Assembly (NCBI GenBank): GCA_022842805.1
Contig: JALHOX010000039.1
Location: forward strand, 1,176-17,015
Source of the DNA: Phycisphaerae bacterium
Lineage (GTDB): Bacteria; Planctomycetota; Phycisphaerae; UBA1845; Fen-1342
DNA length: 15,840 nucleotides
Direction: 5' to 3'
Position numbers and translations under genes: made by a program. A model generated the notes under the pieces. It was not told the origin of the DNA, ran no database searches, and worked only from the letters and a program-made list of their open reading frames with translations. Below are positions 6,164 through 14,532 of this stretch, piece by piece (the first letter of the stretch is position 1; every line of letters starts with the position of its first letter).

Positions 6164-8389
6164 AGTTCTCCGCGTTTTGCTTTTCTGAGCCGCAGTCGTC
6201 GGGAAGCGGTGGTCAGTCACTGTTTGCTTCTGCTCGGCGCGTTGTTCGTGTTCGCACTTCCGGTCCGCGCCTCGGACGCGCCGACCAAGCCCTCGCTAAG
6301 AAACGACTCGCCGAAATCCCTCGGCTACGGCGAGAAGGCCCCGACCATCGCGATCGACGAAAAGACGCTCGCGCTCGACCGCGCCATCGACTGGACCGAG
6401 CCGGGGCTGATCGCCGTGCAGGAGGGCAATCGCTACAAGACACTCGAATCCTGGTCGCGCGAGGCGATGAGCGCCATGACCGGCCGCGAGCGACTGGGCG
6501 AGCTTTCGCCGATCGCGTCGCTCTTTGAGTGGCTATTCAACCGCGAGCGCTATCTCGATACGCCGCTGGTACGGATCAAGGAGCGCGGCTTGCAGATGCA
6601 CTTCTCCGCTCATTTCCCGGAGGAGCAGCGCCGCCGCATTCAATCGACCGGGCGCATGACGCCGCGCGAACTGGCCGATGCCACCGTGCAGCGCCGCATG
6701 GAGGAGCTGGAGCCGCGGTTCGACACGGCGTCGGCGATGGGGCGCGTGCGCAAGGCCGAGGCGATCTGCGAGTTTCTGCCGCGGCTGACGCGCGTCGTGC
6801 CCGGCCCATCGAGCGACCCCAAGGCGCTTTGGCTTGCGCCCGACGATCTGCGCTCCAATGCGTCGTTCGCCTTCATCGACATCAAGAACCCCGACCGGGC
6901 CGAACTCGAGCGCATCGTGCAGCAATTCGGCATGCCGATTCAGGGCATCAAGCCGGAGACGGCGGTCGCGATCTACGGCGCGTGGACGCAATTGGGCGAC
7001 GCCTGGCGCGCCGCCGATGCACCGGCGGTTCAAGGTGCGCTCACCCGACTCAGCGAATTGCTGCCGGCCAACGCGGCGGCGGGCGTTTATCCGAGTCATA
7101 GCCAGCGTGCCGCCGAGGCGCGTTATTACCGCTTTGGGAAATTCACCTGGGCCTATCTCGTCTATTTGACGGGTGCGATCGTCAGCGTGCTGGCGCTGGC
7201 CACGGGCTGGCGCTGGCCGTGGTGGATGGCGGTGCTGTTACTAGCGACGGCGCTGGGCATTCACGGCTATGGCATCGCGCTGCGCTGGTTCATCCTCGGG
7301 CGCATTCCGATTGCGAATATGTTTGAGGCAATCTTTTCGGCGGCGTGGATGGCGGTGGCGCTCGGTCTGATCCTGGAACTGGTGTTCCGCTCGCGCATCC
7401 TGCTGGTCGCGTCGACCGTGACCGGATTCGTCTCGGTGGTCGTGGCCACCTTTGCCGTGCCGGGCGGAGCCGACATCACGTCGATCATGGGCATTCTCGA
7501 CGACATCATGCTCCGCATTCACACGGTCGTGATCACGTTCTCCTATGTCCTGGTCTTCCTCGCCGGCGTGATCGGCCTGGTTTATTTGCTGGCTTATTAC
7601 GCTCGCACAGCGCCGCGCCCGGCGATTGAGTTGTCGACGATGGTGGCGCTGGCCGGCGGGCTGCTGCTGGTGGCGACGAATCAGCGGATGCTCGGCGGCG
7701 GACTGTATGACTTCAGCTTCGCCGTCACGGCGCTCAAGCCCGGCGCGAGCTTCGCGCTGGCGATCATCGCGGGGCTGGCGGTGCTCGTGATGATGGCGGC
7801 GATCGCCTTCGCCGCCCCGCTGATGGTCAGCAGCATCGCGGCGACGTGCCTGCTGGTCTTCGGCAGCATCGCCTGGCTGCGACACGATTTCGCGGTGACG
7901 GTCGGCTGGTCGCTGCTCGTCGGCGGAGCGGCTTGGTCGATGCTGACGGGTGTCACGCGCCTCGCGCTGGCGCCGCGCCTGGCGCTGGCGGGCGCGGGCG
8001 GCGGAGCGCTGCCGACGATGGAACGCCCGATCATGGCCGGCGGCGCGCCCGGCGACGAGCGCAGCGTCGAAGACCTGCCGGCGTGGATGCTGAACATCGA
8101 CTGGATGCACTTGGTCGTGCTCAATCAGGTCTTCATCCTGCTCTTCATCGGCACGATCCTCGGCGCGGTGTGGGCCGATTATTCGTGGGGCCGGCCGTGG
8201 GGCTGGGATCCGAAAGAGGTGTTCGCGATGAACACCTGGCTGGTCTACGCCATCCTGATCCACGTCCGCTTTGTGGTGAAGCAGCGCGGCCTGTGGACGG
8301 CGTGGCTCTCGGTGATCGGCTGCGCGATGATGGCCTTCAATTGGTGGGCCGTGAACCACTACATCACCGGGATTCACAGCTACGCTTGA
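6161..8389 (+). CDS. ccsA: Cytochrome c biogenesis protein CcsA/ResC with large N-terminal extracytoplasmic domain
   Basis: CcsA carries heme across the membrane and presents it to apocytochrome c. The C-terminal half is a clear CcsA core. It has GIHGYGIALRW with H368, the RIPIANMFEAI loop, MLRIHTVVIT with H454, the tryptophan-rich heme-handling motif WGRPWGWDPKE at 676-686, ILIHVRF with H701, and the family's usual end GIHSYA with H739. These four histidines match the membrane and periplasmic heme ligands known for the family. The first half is unusual: a signal-anchor-like stretch (about 19-37, ending ALPVRASDA) and then about 290 mostly soluble residues before helices start near 331. Ordinary CcsA proteins have about 300-400 residues; this one has 742. 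ATG 6161 overlaps the resB stop (TGATG) and has a strong GGAGG seven bases upstream, so the pair is co-translated. Confidence 0.92.
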   Translation: MSSPRFAFLSRSRREAVVSHCLLLLGALFVFALPVRASDAPTKPSLRNDSPKSLGYGEKAPTIAIDEKTLALDRAIDWTEPGLIAVQEGNRYKTLESWSREAMSAMTGRERLGELSPIASLFEWLFNRERYLDTPLVRIKERGLQMHFSAHFPEEQRRRIQSTGRMTPRELADATVQRRMEELEPRFDTASAMGRVRKAEAICEFLPRLTRVVPGPSSDPKALWLAPDDLRSNASFAFIDIKNPDRAELERIVQQFGMPIQGIKPETAVAIYGAWTQLGDAWRAADAPAVQGALTRLSELLPANAAAGVYPSHSQRAAEARYYRFGKFTWAYLVYLTGAIVSVLALATGWRWPWWMAVLLLATALGIHGYGIALRWFILGRIPIANMFEAIFSAAWMAVALGLILELVFRSRILLVASTVTGFVSVVVATFAVPGGADITSIMGILDDIMLRIHTVVITFSYVLVFLAGVIGLVYLLAYYARTAPRPAIELSTMVALAGGLLLVATNQRMLGGGLYDFSFAVTALKPGASFALAIIAGLAVLVMMAAIAFAAPLMVSSIAATCLLVFGSIAWLRHDFAVTVGWSLLVGGAAWSMLTGVTRLALAPRLALAGAGGGALPTMERPIMAGGAPGDERSVEDLPAWMLNIDWMHLVVLNQVFILLFIGTILGAVWADYSWGRPWGWDPKEVFAMNTWLVYAILIHVRFVVKQRGLWTAWLSVIGCAMMAFNWWAVNHYITGIHSYA

Positions 8390-8393
8390 CGCG

Positions 8394-9569
8394 ATGAGGC
8401 GGCCGTCGACATTCAGCGGGCCTGGCGCGCGGACCGCCCGCATGCCCCTCCTGGTCGCATGCATCGTCACCTCCTGCGCGCTCAACGATCGCGCCGCGTT
8501 CGCAGACGATCGCGCGCCGGAGGCCCGCTGGGCGCGCGAGTTTGATCAGCCGATCGCGGGGGTTTGGCCCTTTCCAGAGAATGTGCGTTCGCCGTCGCGA
8601 TTCGCCGTGGCGCTGCTCGATGGGCGCGTTTGCATCGTCGAGGGTGTGCTCGGCGAACCCGTCGGCGACGAGATTCGCGCCTTGCCCGGTGTCGCGGCGC
8701 TGCCCGGCTCGGCCGAGGGGATCGTCATCCTGCAGGACGTGCTGACGCTGATCGCGGTCGACCTTCAAACCGCGACGGTTCGATGGCGGGTGGAGCTCCA
8801 GCCGCCCGGCACGCGCGACATCGACCCGGAGTGGCGGCTGCGATACGTCTCGGCCGCGGCATTTCCGCGCGGCGTGGTCACGCTCGATTCCGCCGGTCAC
8901 ATTGAACTGCGTCGTCGGGCGAGCGGCGACCTGATTGAGGCGCACGATCGCCCGGCATCGCGCTATGGGCGGCTGATCGCTCCCATTCAGGAGACGGCCG
9001 CGGCGCGACAGGCAGCCTTGCCCTGCTGGCACCTCGCCCGTCGCGCTGGCGGCGGCGAGTTGCTCCCGCTGTTTGTCGAAGACGCCGTCGCCCCGTCGCG
9101 GCTGATCGCGCTGCGCGAGTGGCCGCTGCAAATCGCCGTCGATGGGCGCGGTTGCGTCGTCTGCCTGACGCACGACCGCATCTGGTGCTATGACCCGTGC
9201 AGCGCCGCGGGCGATCACGAGCTGCTGCTCGAAGCTCCGCTGCCGCGGGCCGCCTGGGCCGCGCCGCCGATCCTGGTGGGCGACCGCACCTGGCTGTTCG
9301 CGATTGGCGACGACGCACACTTGCGGGCCTACGCGACCTCGCGGGGCGCGGTGGAATGCGTCTGGGCGATGCCGGTTGAGCCGGCCGATGACACGCGCCT
9401 GCAGCCGGGCTTCGCGAGCGACATCCTGCTCGTCGGCGGTGGTCGCTTTCATCGCATTTCGCTCACGGGCGAGATCATGGAAAGCGGCGGAGTCGCCGAC
9501 CTCGACGCTCGTCGCGCCCGATTTTTCGGCTACCTCGTGCAGGGGGCCACGCTGTACGCGCTGCGCTGA
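8394..9569 (+). CDS. Secreted beta-propeller-like (PQQ-repeat-like) protein of the ccs operon
   Basis: I do not recognise a named family. The 391-residue protein has an N-terminal export signal: basic residues, a hydrophobic stretch LLVACIVTSCAL (19-30), then AFADD, a plausible signal peptidase I site after A37. VTSC at 25-28 could alternatively be a lipobox. The segment LIAVDLQTATVRWRVEL (119-135) has the pattern of PQQ/WD-like blades (hydrophobic-AxDxxTGxxxW). Several other stretches alternate beta strands and turns, which suggests a propeller outside the cytoplasm. No CxxCH heme site is present. It begins four bases after the ccsA stop and its own TGA overlaps an ATG (9569) in frame with the next gene. 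It probably travels with ccsA and may help cytochrome maturation or act in an unrelated envelope process; the function is unknown. Confidence 0.7.
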   Translation: MRRPSTFSGPGARTARMPLLVACIVTSCALNDRAAFADDRAPEARWAREFDQPIAGVWPFPENVRSPSRFAVALLDGRVCIVEGVLGEPVGDEIRALPGVAALPGSAEGIVILQDVLTLIAVDLQTATVRWRVELQPPGTRDIDPEWRLRYVSAAAFPRGVVTLDSAGHIELRRRASGDLIEAHDRPASRYGRLIAPIQETAAARQAALPCWHLARRAGGGELLPLFVEDAVAPSRLIALREWPLQIAVDGRGCVVCLTHDRIWCYDPCSAAGDHELLLEAPLPRAAWAAPPILVGDRTWLFAIGDDAHLRAYATSRGAVECVWAMPVEPADDTRLQPGFASDILLVGGGRFHRISLTGEIMESGGVADLDARRARFFGYLVQGATLYALR

Positions 9570-9613
9570 TGCAAGTAGCTTGCCAACAACCCGGACTGTG
9601 GGAGCCACGCGAC

Positions 9614-10552
9614 ATGACTGCCGCCAGTGTGCCTTTTCTTCTGGTCGACGCCTTCGCCGAGCGGCCCTTTACGGGCAACTCCGCGGGTGTGGTGCTGCTC
9701 GATCGCGAGATCGAGCCGCGCGCCGCGCAGGCCATCGCCCGCGAAGTGAACTCGGCCGAGACGGCCTTTGTCCGCGTCGACGGCCTCGCGCTGGATCCGA
9801 CGCGCCCGATTCCGCTGCGCTGGTTCACGCCCTCGGTCGAGGTGGATTTCTGCGGGCACGCCACGATCGCCGCCGCCGCCGCGATCCACGCGGCGCGCGT
9901 TCGCGACGCCGAGGCGATCACGGCCGACGCGCCGCTGCGCTTTGAGACGCGCAGCGGCCTGCTTGAAGTTTTCGCGATGATCGAGCGCGACGCCACCGCG
10001 GCCCATCCGCTGTGGCGGCTGCGGATGCCCGAGCCGAAGTTTGAGAAGGCGCCGCTCAACGTGCTGGAGCTGGCCCGCCTGCTGGGGGCCGAACTCGAGG
10101 TGTTCGATCCCGTTCTGCCGCTGGTGAGGACGCGCGATCAGGATGTGATCGTGGTTGTCAGCGCCTGGCAGCGGCTGAACGAGCTGCGCCCCAATATGAA
10201 CGCCCTGCGCGACTGGTGTCGAAAGCACCGGCTGCGCGGCGTCATCGCGACCACGACGCACACCGTCACCAAGGCCGCGCACGTCAGTTCGCGGTTTTTC
10301 GCGCCCGCCGCCGGGGTCGATGAAGATCCGGTCACGGGCAGCATGCACGGCCCGCTGGTCGCGTTTCTGGCGGCTCATGGCCGCGTGCCGGTTGAGGGGG
10401 GCGTGGCGGAACTGAACTGCCTGCAAGGCATTCCCGGCGACCGCGGCGGTCTCGTTCGTGCTTATCTCGACTTGCGCGAAAAGCCAACGAAGGTGGAGAT
10501 CGGCGGCCGCGCCTATGTGAGCATTCAGGGCCGCGTGGTGCTGCCCACATGA
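9614..10552 (+). CDS. PhzF-family isomerase/epimerase
   Basis: Members of the PhzF family share the diaminopimelate-epimerase fold with two similar halves and catalyse isomerisations. The best known is PhzF of phenazine synthesis, but most members have unknown substrates. The 312-residue protein has the family marks: LVDAFAERPFTGNSAGVV at 10-27, NSAETAFV with the likely catalytic E49, VDFCGHATIA around 77-86, and the second-half motif EDPVTGSMHGPLVAFL starting at about 237. I chose ATG 9614 because GGGAG lies nine bases upstream and the protein then starts like its relatives. ATG 9569, which overlaps the previous stop as TGATG, would add 15 unlikely residues. No phenazine genes are nearby, so the specific reaction cannot be given. 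Confidence 0.92.
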   Translation: MTAASVPFLLVDAFAERPFTGNSAGVVLLDREIEPRAAQAIAREVNSAETAFVRVDGLALDPTRPIPLRWFTPSVEVDFCGHATIAAAAAIHAARVRDAEAITADAPLRFETRSGLLEVFAMIERDATAAHPLWRLRMPEPKFEKAPLNVLELARLLGAELEVFDPVLPLVRTRDQDVIVVVSAWQRLNELRPNMNALRDWCRKHRLRGVIATTTHTVTKAAHVSSRFFAPAAGVDEDPVTGSMHGPLVAFLAAHGRVPVEGGVAELNCLQGIPGDRGGLVRAYLDLREKPTKVEIGGRAYVSIQGRVVLPT

Positions 10553-10603
10553 GCGCACGCACCGCGCGTCCAACGTGTCGGCGGACCATCGATGCGCGCC
10601 GCG

Positions 10604-10628
10604 GCGGCCTGCGGATCGCCGGCGGACG
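10604..10628 (+). repeat. 25-bp intergenic direct repeat, copy 1
   Basis: This segment upstream of the DUF3553-like gene matches 11294-11318 at 23 of 25 positions, in the same orientation. The shared core is GCGGCCTGCGG, one variable base, then TCGCCGG. This copy can also fold (CTGCG paired with CGCAG around a CGCCGGCG palindrome). Confidence 0.45.
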
Positions 10629-10661
10629 CAGTGATCTATTTGCGAGGGGAAGTTTTCGATC

Positions 10662-11252
10662 ATGCTGACTGTCGGTCCCGAATTGGTCGGGCAGCGCGTG
10701 AGCCTGGTGACGCGGCCGGAGTGGGGCGTGGGCGATGTGCTGCGCGTGCAGCAGGTGGGCGACGCTTGGCGCGTCTCGATTCAATTCCCCACCGGCCATC
10801 GACAGCTCATGTCTCCGCCGGCGAAATTCGTTTCGCCCGGACAGGCGGCGGTGAAGCGCGAATCGGGCTGGCTCGATCAGGCGGCCGGCAGCGACCTCGA
10901 CGCAAAGCTCCGCACCGTGCCCGAAGACCTGCGGCTGTTCCTCGGCACGGCGCTGCAAAAGTTCGCGGCGTTGCTGCCGCTGTATGAGTTGAGCGATGAT
11001 CCGAAAGAGCTGATTCGCTGGGCGACGGCGCAGACCGGCGTGTCGCAGCCGCTGACCTACTGGACGCGTGACGAACTGGCGGCGGCGTTCGCCGTCTTCT
11101 GTCGCGATCGCGATACGCACGTTCGCGAGGCGCTCGACCGCATCGCCAAGGCCGGCGCGCTGGACGAGGCGCGGGCGCTGCTCAAGCAAGCCGGGCCGCA
11201 GACGCTGGCGCAGGTGTTTGACATCGCGCCGCGCATTCGCGGCCGGCTGTAG
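10662..11252 (+). CDS. DUF3553-like domain protein of unknown function
   Basis: The 196-residue protein has no signal peptide or membrane helix, so it is probably cytoplasmic. Residues 7-58 contain GQRVSLVTRPEWGVGDVLRV followed by a strand-rich stretch (WRVSIQFPTGHRQL). This fits the small SH3/Tudor-like barrel annotated as DUF3553, also seen as a C-terminal module of UvrD-type helicases (pattern V-x-H-P-x-WG-x-G-x-V). The rest, residues 75-196, looks helical and has no motif I know. ATG 10662 is supported by GAGGGGA at 10644-10650, eleven bases upstream. The gap from phzF is 109 bases, so it may have its own promoter. It converges on the TPR gene. The domain call is moderate; the role is unknown. 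Confidence 0.75.
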   Translation: MLTVGPELVGQRVSLVTRPEWGVGDVLRVQQVGDAWRVSIQFPTGHRQLMSPPAKFVSPGQAAVKRESGWLDQAAGSDLDAKLRTVPEDLRLFLGTALQKFAALLPLYELSDDPKELIRWATAQTGVSQPLTYWTRDELAAAFAVFCRDRDTHVREALDRIAKAGALDEARALLKQAGPQTLAQVFDIAPRIRGRL

Positions 11253-11293
11253 ATTCTGGATTGGCTGCATCGCGGCCCGCAGTCCGACAAGGC

Positions 11294-11318
11294 GCGGCCT
11301 GCGGCTCGCCGGCCGACG
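11294..11318 (+). repeat. 25-bp intergenic direct repeat, copy 2
   Basis: This second copy, 23 of 25 identical to 10604-10628 and in the same orientation, lies in the 93-base gap between the convergent DUF3553-like and TPR genes. Together the two copies bracket the DUF3553-like gene at about 690 bases spacing. No terminator with a T-run is visible in this gap. Confidence 0.45.
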
Positions 11319-11345
11319 AAACCAGCGTCCCGTCGATCTGTCGAA

Positions 11346-12527
11346 TTACGAGCTAAGGCTGCCCATTCGTTCGCGTGCGATCCGCGCCGATTCCTTCTCG
11401 CCGAAGCGTTCCAGGATCTGCACGTAGATGCGCCACGCGTCCAGATTGTCGGGCGCGAGGCGCAGCGTCTGTTCGGCGCATTCGAGCGCTTCGTCCTTCT
11501 GGTCGAGCCGGGCGTGCAGTCCTGCCGCCAGCAGCCAGCCGTCCGCCATTTGCGGCGCGAGCTTCTGGGCCCGGCCGGTGAGGTCGAGCGCGGCCTTGAA
11601 GTCTTCGGTCGCGGCCAGGGCCTGAGCCTCGAGCACCAGCATCGCGGCGCTGTCGGCCCGCTTCAGCGCCGGGCGGCGCAGCCACTGCAGCGCCTCGCGG
11701 GGCTGATTTTTGGCGATCAGCGCGCCGACATACGCGGTCGCGAGCGACTCATCGACCGGCCCCTCGGCGTCTGCCAGCAGCGACCCGAGGTGCTCCAGCG
11801 CTTCGTCGGGCTTGCCGCTCCAGCTGAGCAGCAGGCCGAGTTTCTCGTTCATCGTGCGCTCATCGGCCCCCATCTTCAGAGCGACGCGATAGCTCTTAAT
11901 CGCGCGCGGCAGATCGCCTGTCGATTGATAGAGGCCGGCGATCGCGGCGTGGAAGGCCGGCTCGCTGAAGAACCGCTGCTGCTCACGCTCGAGCGTCTGC
12001 ACGCCCTTCGCCGCGTCGCCCGCCGACGCCTGGCACTGGGCCCACGCCGCCAGGTAATCGAGCTTGTCCGGCTCGATCGCGGCGGCCCGCTCGTAGTCGT
12101 CGGAGGCAAGGTCCCACTCTCGCTGGCGCTCGTGCAGCGTGCCCAAAAGGAACCACGCCTTCGCGGCGTCGGGCGTCTCGGTCACGAGGGCCACAAGCTG
12201 CTGCTCGGCGGTACGAAGGTCGCCGAGCGCGATGTGGACCTGGGCCTGCAACTCGCGGGCTTCGAGCCGTTGCGGGTCGAGGGCGACGGCTTCATTGGCG
12301 AGCTTGAGCGCGGCGTCGGTTCGTCCGCTGCGCAGCTCCGCCGAAGCGAGCTCGACCTTCATCGTCCCGCGCTGCTCGTCCCAGGCCGAGCGAATCTCCT
12401 CTTTTCGCGTCGGCTGCGGGGCGTTGCAGGCGAGCTGCAGGGGAAGGGCCGCGAACGTCAGCGCAGCGAGTGCGACGAACCGTGCCATACGTCCCACGTC
12501 CTGGAGCAACACATCCAACTGCTTCAC
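11346..12527 (-). CDS. Exported TPR-repeat protein coupled to the secretin
   Basis: The 393-residue protein is built mostly of tetratricopeptide repeats, about eight or nine between residues 53 and 365, with typical spacing (for example AWFLLGTLHERQREWDLASDDYERAAAIEP). TPR arrays bind partner proteins. The N-terminus carries an export signal, MARFVALAALTFAALPLQLAC, starting at M14. C34 may be a lipoprotein cysteine, although Q at -3 makes the lipobox imperfect. The GTG at 12527 overlaps the secretin stop (GTGA), and an in-frame ATG at 12488 gives a cleaner signal peptide with GGGA just upstream. Either start may be used. By position and domain it could be the pilotin or assembly factor of the secretin, like PilF or TadD proteins; that is inference. 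Confidence 0.87.
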   Translation of the reverse strand: MKQLDVLLQDVGRMARFVALAALTFAALPLQLACNAPQPTRKEEIRSAWDEQRGTMKVELASAELRSGRTDAALKLANEAVALDPQRLEARELQAQVHIALGDLRTAEQQLVALVTETPDAAKAWFLLGTLHERQREWDLASDDYERAAAIEPDKLDYLAAWAQCQASAGDAAKGVQTLEREQQRFFSEPAFHAAIAGLYQSTGDLPRAIKSYRVALKMGADERTMNEKLGLLLSWSGKPDEALEHLGSLLADAEGPVDESLATAYVGALIAKNQPREALQWLRRPALKRADSAAMLVLEAQALAATEDFKAALDLTGRAQKLAPQMADGWLLAAGLHARLDQKDEALECAEQTLRLAPDNLDAWRIYVQILERFGEKESARIARERMGSLSS

Positions 12528-14530
12528 GGCTTGGGCTCCATCTTCGAACTCGGCGCCGCGCCCTTGCCGCTCGAAGGCGGAACGGGCGTCATGGTTTCGA
12601 TTGGTCGCGTCACCGGCGGCGGCGCGACGCGCGGCGATGAAGATTGCGGCGTTGCGGATGGCTGCGGCGTCGCCCGCACCTCGGCGCGGATCTCTTCTTC
12701 CAATTCGATTTCCGCCGCCCGCGCGTCTTCGACCATCGCGTCGGTATTCGGCAATCCCTGCACCGGTCGCGCCGGCTTACCCTGTTGCTCGTTCAGCATC
12801 TCGGCCAGGAACGTTCGCATCGCCGAGCCGGTCGCATGCCAGGTGCGCTCGCGGACGAGCTTCTCGCGCAGCTTCACGGCGTCGAGGTGTCGCGGGTTGA
12901 GCTGCAGTGCGGCGTCGAGGTTCGAGAGCGCCTTGTCGATCTGTCCCGCCTGCAACTGCTCGACCGCGTCGCGATAGCGGGCCCCGGCGAGCTGGTCGCG
13001 GCCGCTGCCCATCAGGCCGTTGCGCGCGTTCACGCGCATGCGCTCCGCGTCCTCGCTCACCGCGGCGTAGGCCTCGGCCGAGGCCGCGTCGTCGCGGAGA
13101 ACGTGGACCGTGAGCAGAATGATGACCTCTTCGCGTACGGTCTGATCCTGCTGCACGCCGAAGAGATTGCCCAGCACGGGCATATTTCCAACCAGCGGCA
13201 CCTGACTCTTGCTGGCGTTGGACCGCTCGCGAAACAGGCCGCCAATCAGAATCGTGTGGCCGTCTTTCAGCAGAATGTTGGTCGTGGCCTCGGTGGTTTC
13301 CTGAAAGGGCAGGTTTGCCGCGGTCAGGCCGCCGTTGCTGTCTTCCGGGTGAATTTCCATCCGCACTTCGTTCTGTCCGGTGACGAAGGGGCGGAAGATC
13401 AGTTTGGTGCCGGTCTCGAGGTATTCGACGCTCTGGACGGCGGCGGTCTCGGTCACGGTGGTGGTCAGATAGCCGTCGCGTCGTCCGACGATCACTTCGC
13501 CGCGCTGCTTGTTGAGCGTCAGCATCTTGGGGTTGGCCATGATGGTGACGTCGGTGATCTGCTCCAGGGCGCGGATGAAGAAGCCGAGCTGATCCTTGAC
13601 GATGCCGAAGGTAAATCCGCCGCCCGGCACGCGATCGTTGAAGTCGGTGCGGAGGGTGCTGGAGAAGTTGTCCAGCCGGTCAAAGGGCAGCGCTCCGACG
13701 GCCAGATCGGTCACGCCGGGGCTGGTGGCGTTGAGCATTTGCAGGTCGATGCCGCCGAGCGTGTTAAAGTCGATGCCCAGCGCGTTTTGTTCATTGAGGG
13801 TCGCACGCAGGATGGTCGCCTCGACCAGAACCTGAGGCGGTCGCTGATCAAATTCTGCCAACGCCCGCTCGATGACGGCGAGCCGCTTTTTGGAGGCGAC
13901 GACGACGAGGATCTCGCGTCCCGCGGGCGCGAATCCGCCCGCCGACTCTTTGTCGGATTCAATGCCCTCTTTCGGCTCGGCGGTGCGCGTGATCATGGCG
14001 GATGTGTCGAGCAGCGGCTTAACGAACTCTTCGGCCTGAATCGCGGTGACGTAGTTGAGCGTGAAGACGCGCGTCTCCAGTTCGTCGGCCTCGGTGCTCT
14101 TTTTGTCGCAATCGGCGCCGCCGGCGGGCCCGGCGCCATCGCGGCGGGGGAAGACAAATGTGATTCCGTCGCGGACTTCATAGACGAGGTTGTTCGAACG
14201 CAGGATGGCGTTGAGCGATTCCTCGAACGTCACCTGTCGCAGCACGAGGCTGACGGTGCCGGTGACGCCGTTCTCAATCACGATGTTGCGGTCGCTCTCC
14301 TCGCTCAGGAGTTCGAGCGCGTCGAAGATGGCGACCTCGCGCAGCCGCACGTCCATCCGCCCGCCGGCCCGCATCTCGATGCGGTCGTCGCTCAGGTCGG
14401 ACTGTGTCGGCGGCAGCTGCGCGATGCGAGCCGTGTCCTCCGGCGTCGCCTGGGTGATGAGCAGGGGGATGAAAGCGCAGATCAGGGTGAACATGTGAGG
14501 GGTTATCGGCAGGGGGGGCCGGCGCAGCAC
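12524..14530 (-). CDS. Secretin (GspD/PilQ-type outer-membrane channel) with C-terminal TPR-like and proline-rich tail
   Basis: Secretins form multimeric outer-membrane gates for type II secretion, type IV pili or related export. Of 668 residues, 1-28 are a signal peptide, 57-128 an STN/N0-like domain, 153-232 an N1-like domain (TRVFTLNYVTA...VIERALAEFDQRPPQV) and 233-478 the secretin core. The core ends with the family signature HTILIGGLFRERSNASKSQV, then VPLVGNMPVLGNLF and EEVIILLTVHVLR (467-479). Beyond the core, about 510-560 look like a TPR unit (AGQIDKALSNLDAALQLNPRHLDA) and about 620-668 are rich in Pro and Ser. GTG 14530 places two arginines ahead of the hydrophobic stretch, as a signal peptide needs; ATG 14494 is an alternative. 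No ATPase, inner-membrane or pilin gene is in view, so the system type is undecided. Confidence 0.93.
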   Translation of the reverse strand: MLRRPPLPITPHMFTLICAFIPLLITQATPEDTARIAQLPPTQSDLSDDRIEMRAGGRMDVRLREVAIFDALELLSEESDRNIVIENGVTGTVSLVLRQVTFEESLNAILRSNNLVYEVRDGITFVFPRRDGAGPAGGADCDKKSTEADELETRVFTLNYVTAIQAEEFVKPLLDTSAMITRTAEPKEGIESDKESAGGFAPAGREILVVVASKKRLAVIERALAEFDQRPPQVLVEATILRATLNEQNALGIDFNTLGGIDLQMLNATSPGVTDLAVGALPFDRLDNFSSTLRTDFNDRVPGGGFTFGIVKDQLGFFIRALEQITDVTIMANPKMLTLNKQRGEVIVGRRDGYLTTTVTETAAVQSVEYLETGTKLIFRPFVTGQNEVRMEIHPEDSNGGLTAANLPFQETTEATTNILLKDGHTILIGGLFRERSNASKSQVPLVGNMPVLGNLFGVQQDQTVREEVIILLTVHVLRDDAASAEAYAAVSEDAERMRVNARNGLMGSGRDQLAGARYRDAVEQLQAGQIDKALSNLDAALQLNPRHLDAVKLREKLVRERTWHATGSAMRTFLAEMLNEQQGKPARPVQGLPNTDAMVEDARAAEIELEEEIRAEVRATPQPSATPQSSSPRVAPPPVTRPIETMTPVPPSSGKGAAPSSKMEPKP

Positions 14531-14532
14531 CT

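Noticed and set aside
7241..8485. A 414-codon minus-strand frame opposite ccsA.
   Set aside because: The composition (Arg, His, Asp, Gln repeats) is typical of an antisense shadow, and the opposite strand has all CcsA motifs.
11277..11304. Inverted repeat CCGCAG/CTGCGG in the convergent gap as a bidirectional terminator.
   Set aside because: The stem has six pairs with a 16-base loop and there is no T-run on either side.
11514..12977. A 487-codon plus-strand frame opposite the TPR gene and secretin end.
   Set aside because: It crosses two well-supported minus-strand genes and has no recognisable domain.
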